Below are positions 63,254-64,000 of a stretch of DNA of 64,000 nucleotides, piece by piece. The position numbers and the translations under genes are program-made. Below the pieces are notes generated by a model. The model saw only the letters and a list, made by a program, of their open reading frames with translations. It had not been told where the DNA came from and ran no database searches. Within the stretch, counting starts at the first letter, position 1; each line of letters begins with the position of its first letter. Origin of the DNA: TH5896 sp049578985 (GTDB lineage: Archaea > Thermoproteota > Nitrososphaeria > Nitrososphaerales > Nitrososphaeraceae); the NCBI GenBank assembly GCA_049578985.1, contig JBAUMZ010000114.1:62001-126000 (forward strand), given 5' to 3'.

Positions 63254-64000
63254 CCCAGCAGAAAGCAAGTAACCCTGTTGTGTTCTTCGCCGGCTCAGGT
63301 CCCGGGGATCCTGACCTTATTACGGTGAAGGCAAAAAAATTGCTGGCAGAGGCCGATACAATTGTCTATTCAGGTTCTCTATTGAATCCAAAACTACTGG
63401 AATGTGCGAAAAAAAATGCAAGTTTGTATGATGCCTCATTGATAGATAGGGAAAAAATTTATGAAATATTAAGAGACGCATCTTGGGCAGGCCATCTTGT
63501 TATGAGGCTACATGATGGAGATCCGAATATTTATGGGGCTACCAAAGAACAGGTAGATAAGCTACAGGCAGATGGAATTACTTGTAAAATGATTCCTGGA
63601 GTTACTTCCCTTCTAGGAGCAGCTGCGTCGTTGAATATGGAATTAACGCTACCTGGAAATACACAGACGATAATTATTACGAGAGCAGAGCTCAGAACTC
63701 CTGTTCCTGAAAAAGAAAAGATTTCCCTACTTGCATCACATGGTTCAACAATGGCCTTTTATCTAAGCGTTCACCTAATTAAGGAAATAGTTCGACAGTT
63801 GCTGCAAGGTGGAGCATACACTGATGACACCCCGGCTGCCGTCGTTTACAAGGCTACTTGGGAGGATGAGGTCGTTATTACAGGGAATTTGGCAGATATT
63901 GCTGCCAAAACTCAAAATGCGCACATAACTAAGACTGCGTTGTTTATTGTTGGTACCGTGGTCAAACCAAGAGTTTACGAATTTTCCAAGGTCTATGACC
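63250..64000 (+). CDS. cbiF: CbiF, precorrin-4 C11-methyltransferase (3' end outside window)
   Basis: The start ATG overlaps the cbiL stop. The visible 250 codons carry GSGPGDPDLITVKA (about 14-27), YSGSLLNPKLL (about 38-48), RLHDGDPNIYGAT (about 81-93) and IPGVTSLLGAAA (about 117-128), the C11-methyltransferase pattern, and RAELRTPVPE near 150. The protein is nearly complete at the window end. It catalyses C11 methylation before CbiG. Confidence 0.92.
   Translation, partial: MTQQKASNPVVFFAGSGPGDPDLITVKAKKLLAEADTIVYSGSLLNPKLLECAKKNASLYDASLIDREKIYEILRDASWAGHLVMRLHDGDPNIYGATKEQVDKLQADGITCKMIPGVTSLLGAAASLNMELTLPGNTQTIIITRAELRTPVPEKEKISLLASHGSTMAFYLSVHLIKEIVRQLLQGGAYTDDTPAAVVYKATWEDEVVITGNLADIAAKTQNAHITKTALFIVGTVVKPRVYEFSKVYD

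Noticed and set aside
1..64000. CRISPR arrays, insertion sequences, prophage or rRNA genes
   Set aside because: No regularly spaced repeats, intact transposase, integrase or rRNA-like sequence was seen.

Overview
The window is chromosomal DNA of an ammonia-oxidizing thaumarchaeon (Nitrososphaerota), most likely order Nitrososphaerales (soil group I.1b); I cannot name the genus. The evidence is an archaeal ammonia monooxygenase locus (amoA and amoX on the minus strand, amoB divergent on the plus strand, no amoC in the window), archaeal information-processing genes (SRP54, RFC large subunit, S24e, S27ae, S15, Pus10, LSm, Pcc1, a GAN/RecJ-like protein), an archaeal A-type ATP synthase, intron-bearing archaeal tRNAs and many small Thaumarchaeota-type zinc or membrane proteins. 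Many starts look leaderless, with a TATA-like box about 25 bp upstream.

Layout. 1-3.3 kb: truncated cbiD, an SDR oxidoreductase, a bacterial-type metK and an LSm gene. 3.5-6.6 kb: a dUTPase-like gene, a small wHTH gene, an orphan ABC-2 permease and a secreted protein. 6.7-9.9 kb: argS and phosphoglycolate phosphatase. 10.1-15 kb: an intron-bearing tRNA-Arg, S24e-S27ae and a pus10-srp54-dph6 run. 15-16.2 kb is nearly empty. 16.2-22.4 kb: hflX behind a striking operator-like array, rfcL, a CBS protein and pyrE. 22.7-24.8 kb is a decay zone with a broken cupredoxin gene, a Rieske-like remnant and a multiply frameshifted HTH/coiled-coil gene. 25-30 kb: trpC, a membrane histidine kinase and small proteins. 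30.8-40.9 kb: aconitase, a cupredoxin-like secreted protein, tRNA-Thr, tRNA-Leu with two introns, pdxST and the 2-oxoacid:ferredoxin oxidoreductase pair. 41-47.5 kb: amoA-amoX / amoB, then a serS-pcc1-GAN-rps15 operon, then two small membrane proteins that are candidates for the additional AMO subunits AmoY/AmoZ. 47.6-50.7 kb: radical SAM protein, a structured intergenic RNA candidate, tRNase Z and a racemase-fold protein lacking both catalytic cysteines. 50.7-58.1 kb: A-type ATP synthase operon E-A-B-D-(43 aa ORF)-K-I. 58.2-64 kb: Mut7-C RNase, CBS-zinc protein, RqcH/NEMF, a small membrane protein and a cobalamin run cbiT-cbiL-cbiF that leaves the window.

How it fits together: the window combines energy conservation (AMO, ATP synthase), central carbon metabolism (aconitase, ferredoxin-dependent 2-oxoacid oxidoreductase, phosphoglycolate salvage) and cofactor synthesis (B12, PLP, SAM) with translation and RNA maturation. 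No CRISPR array, intact insertion sequence or prophage was seen. The most novel-looking items are a 98-bp tandem duplication carrying the amoA promoter, tRNA introns at non-canonical positions with well-formed bulge-helix-bulge motifs, the AmoY/Z candidates near amoB, a structured RNA candidate near 48.7 kb and a three-site operator array upstream of hflX.
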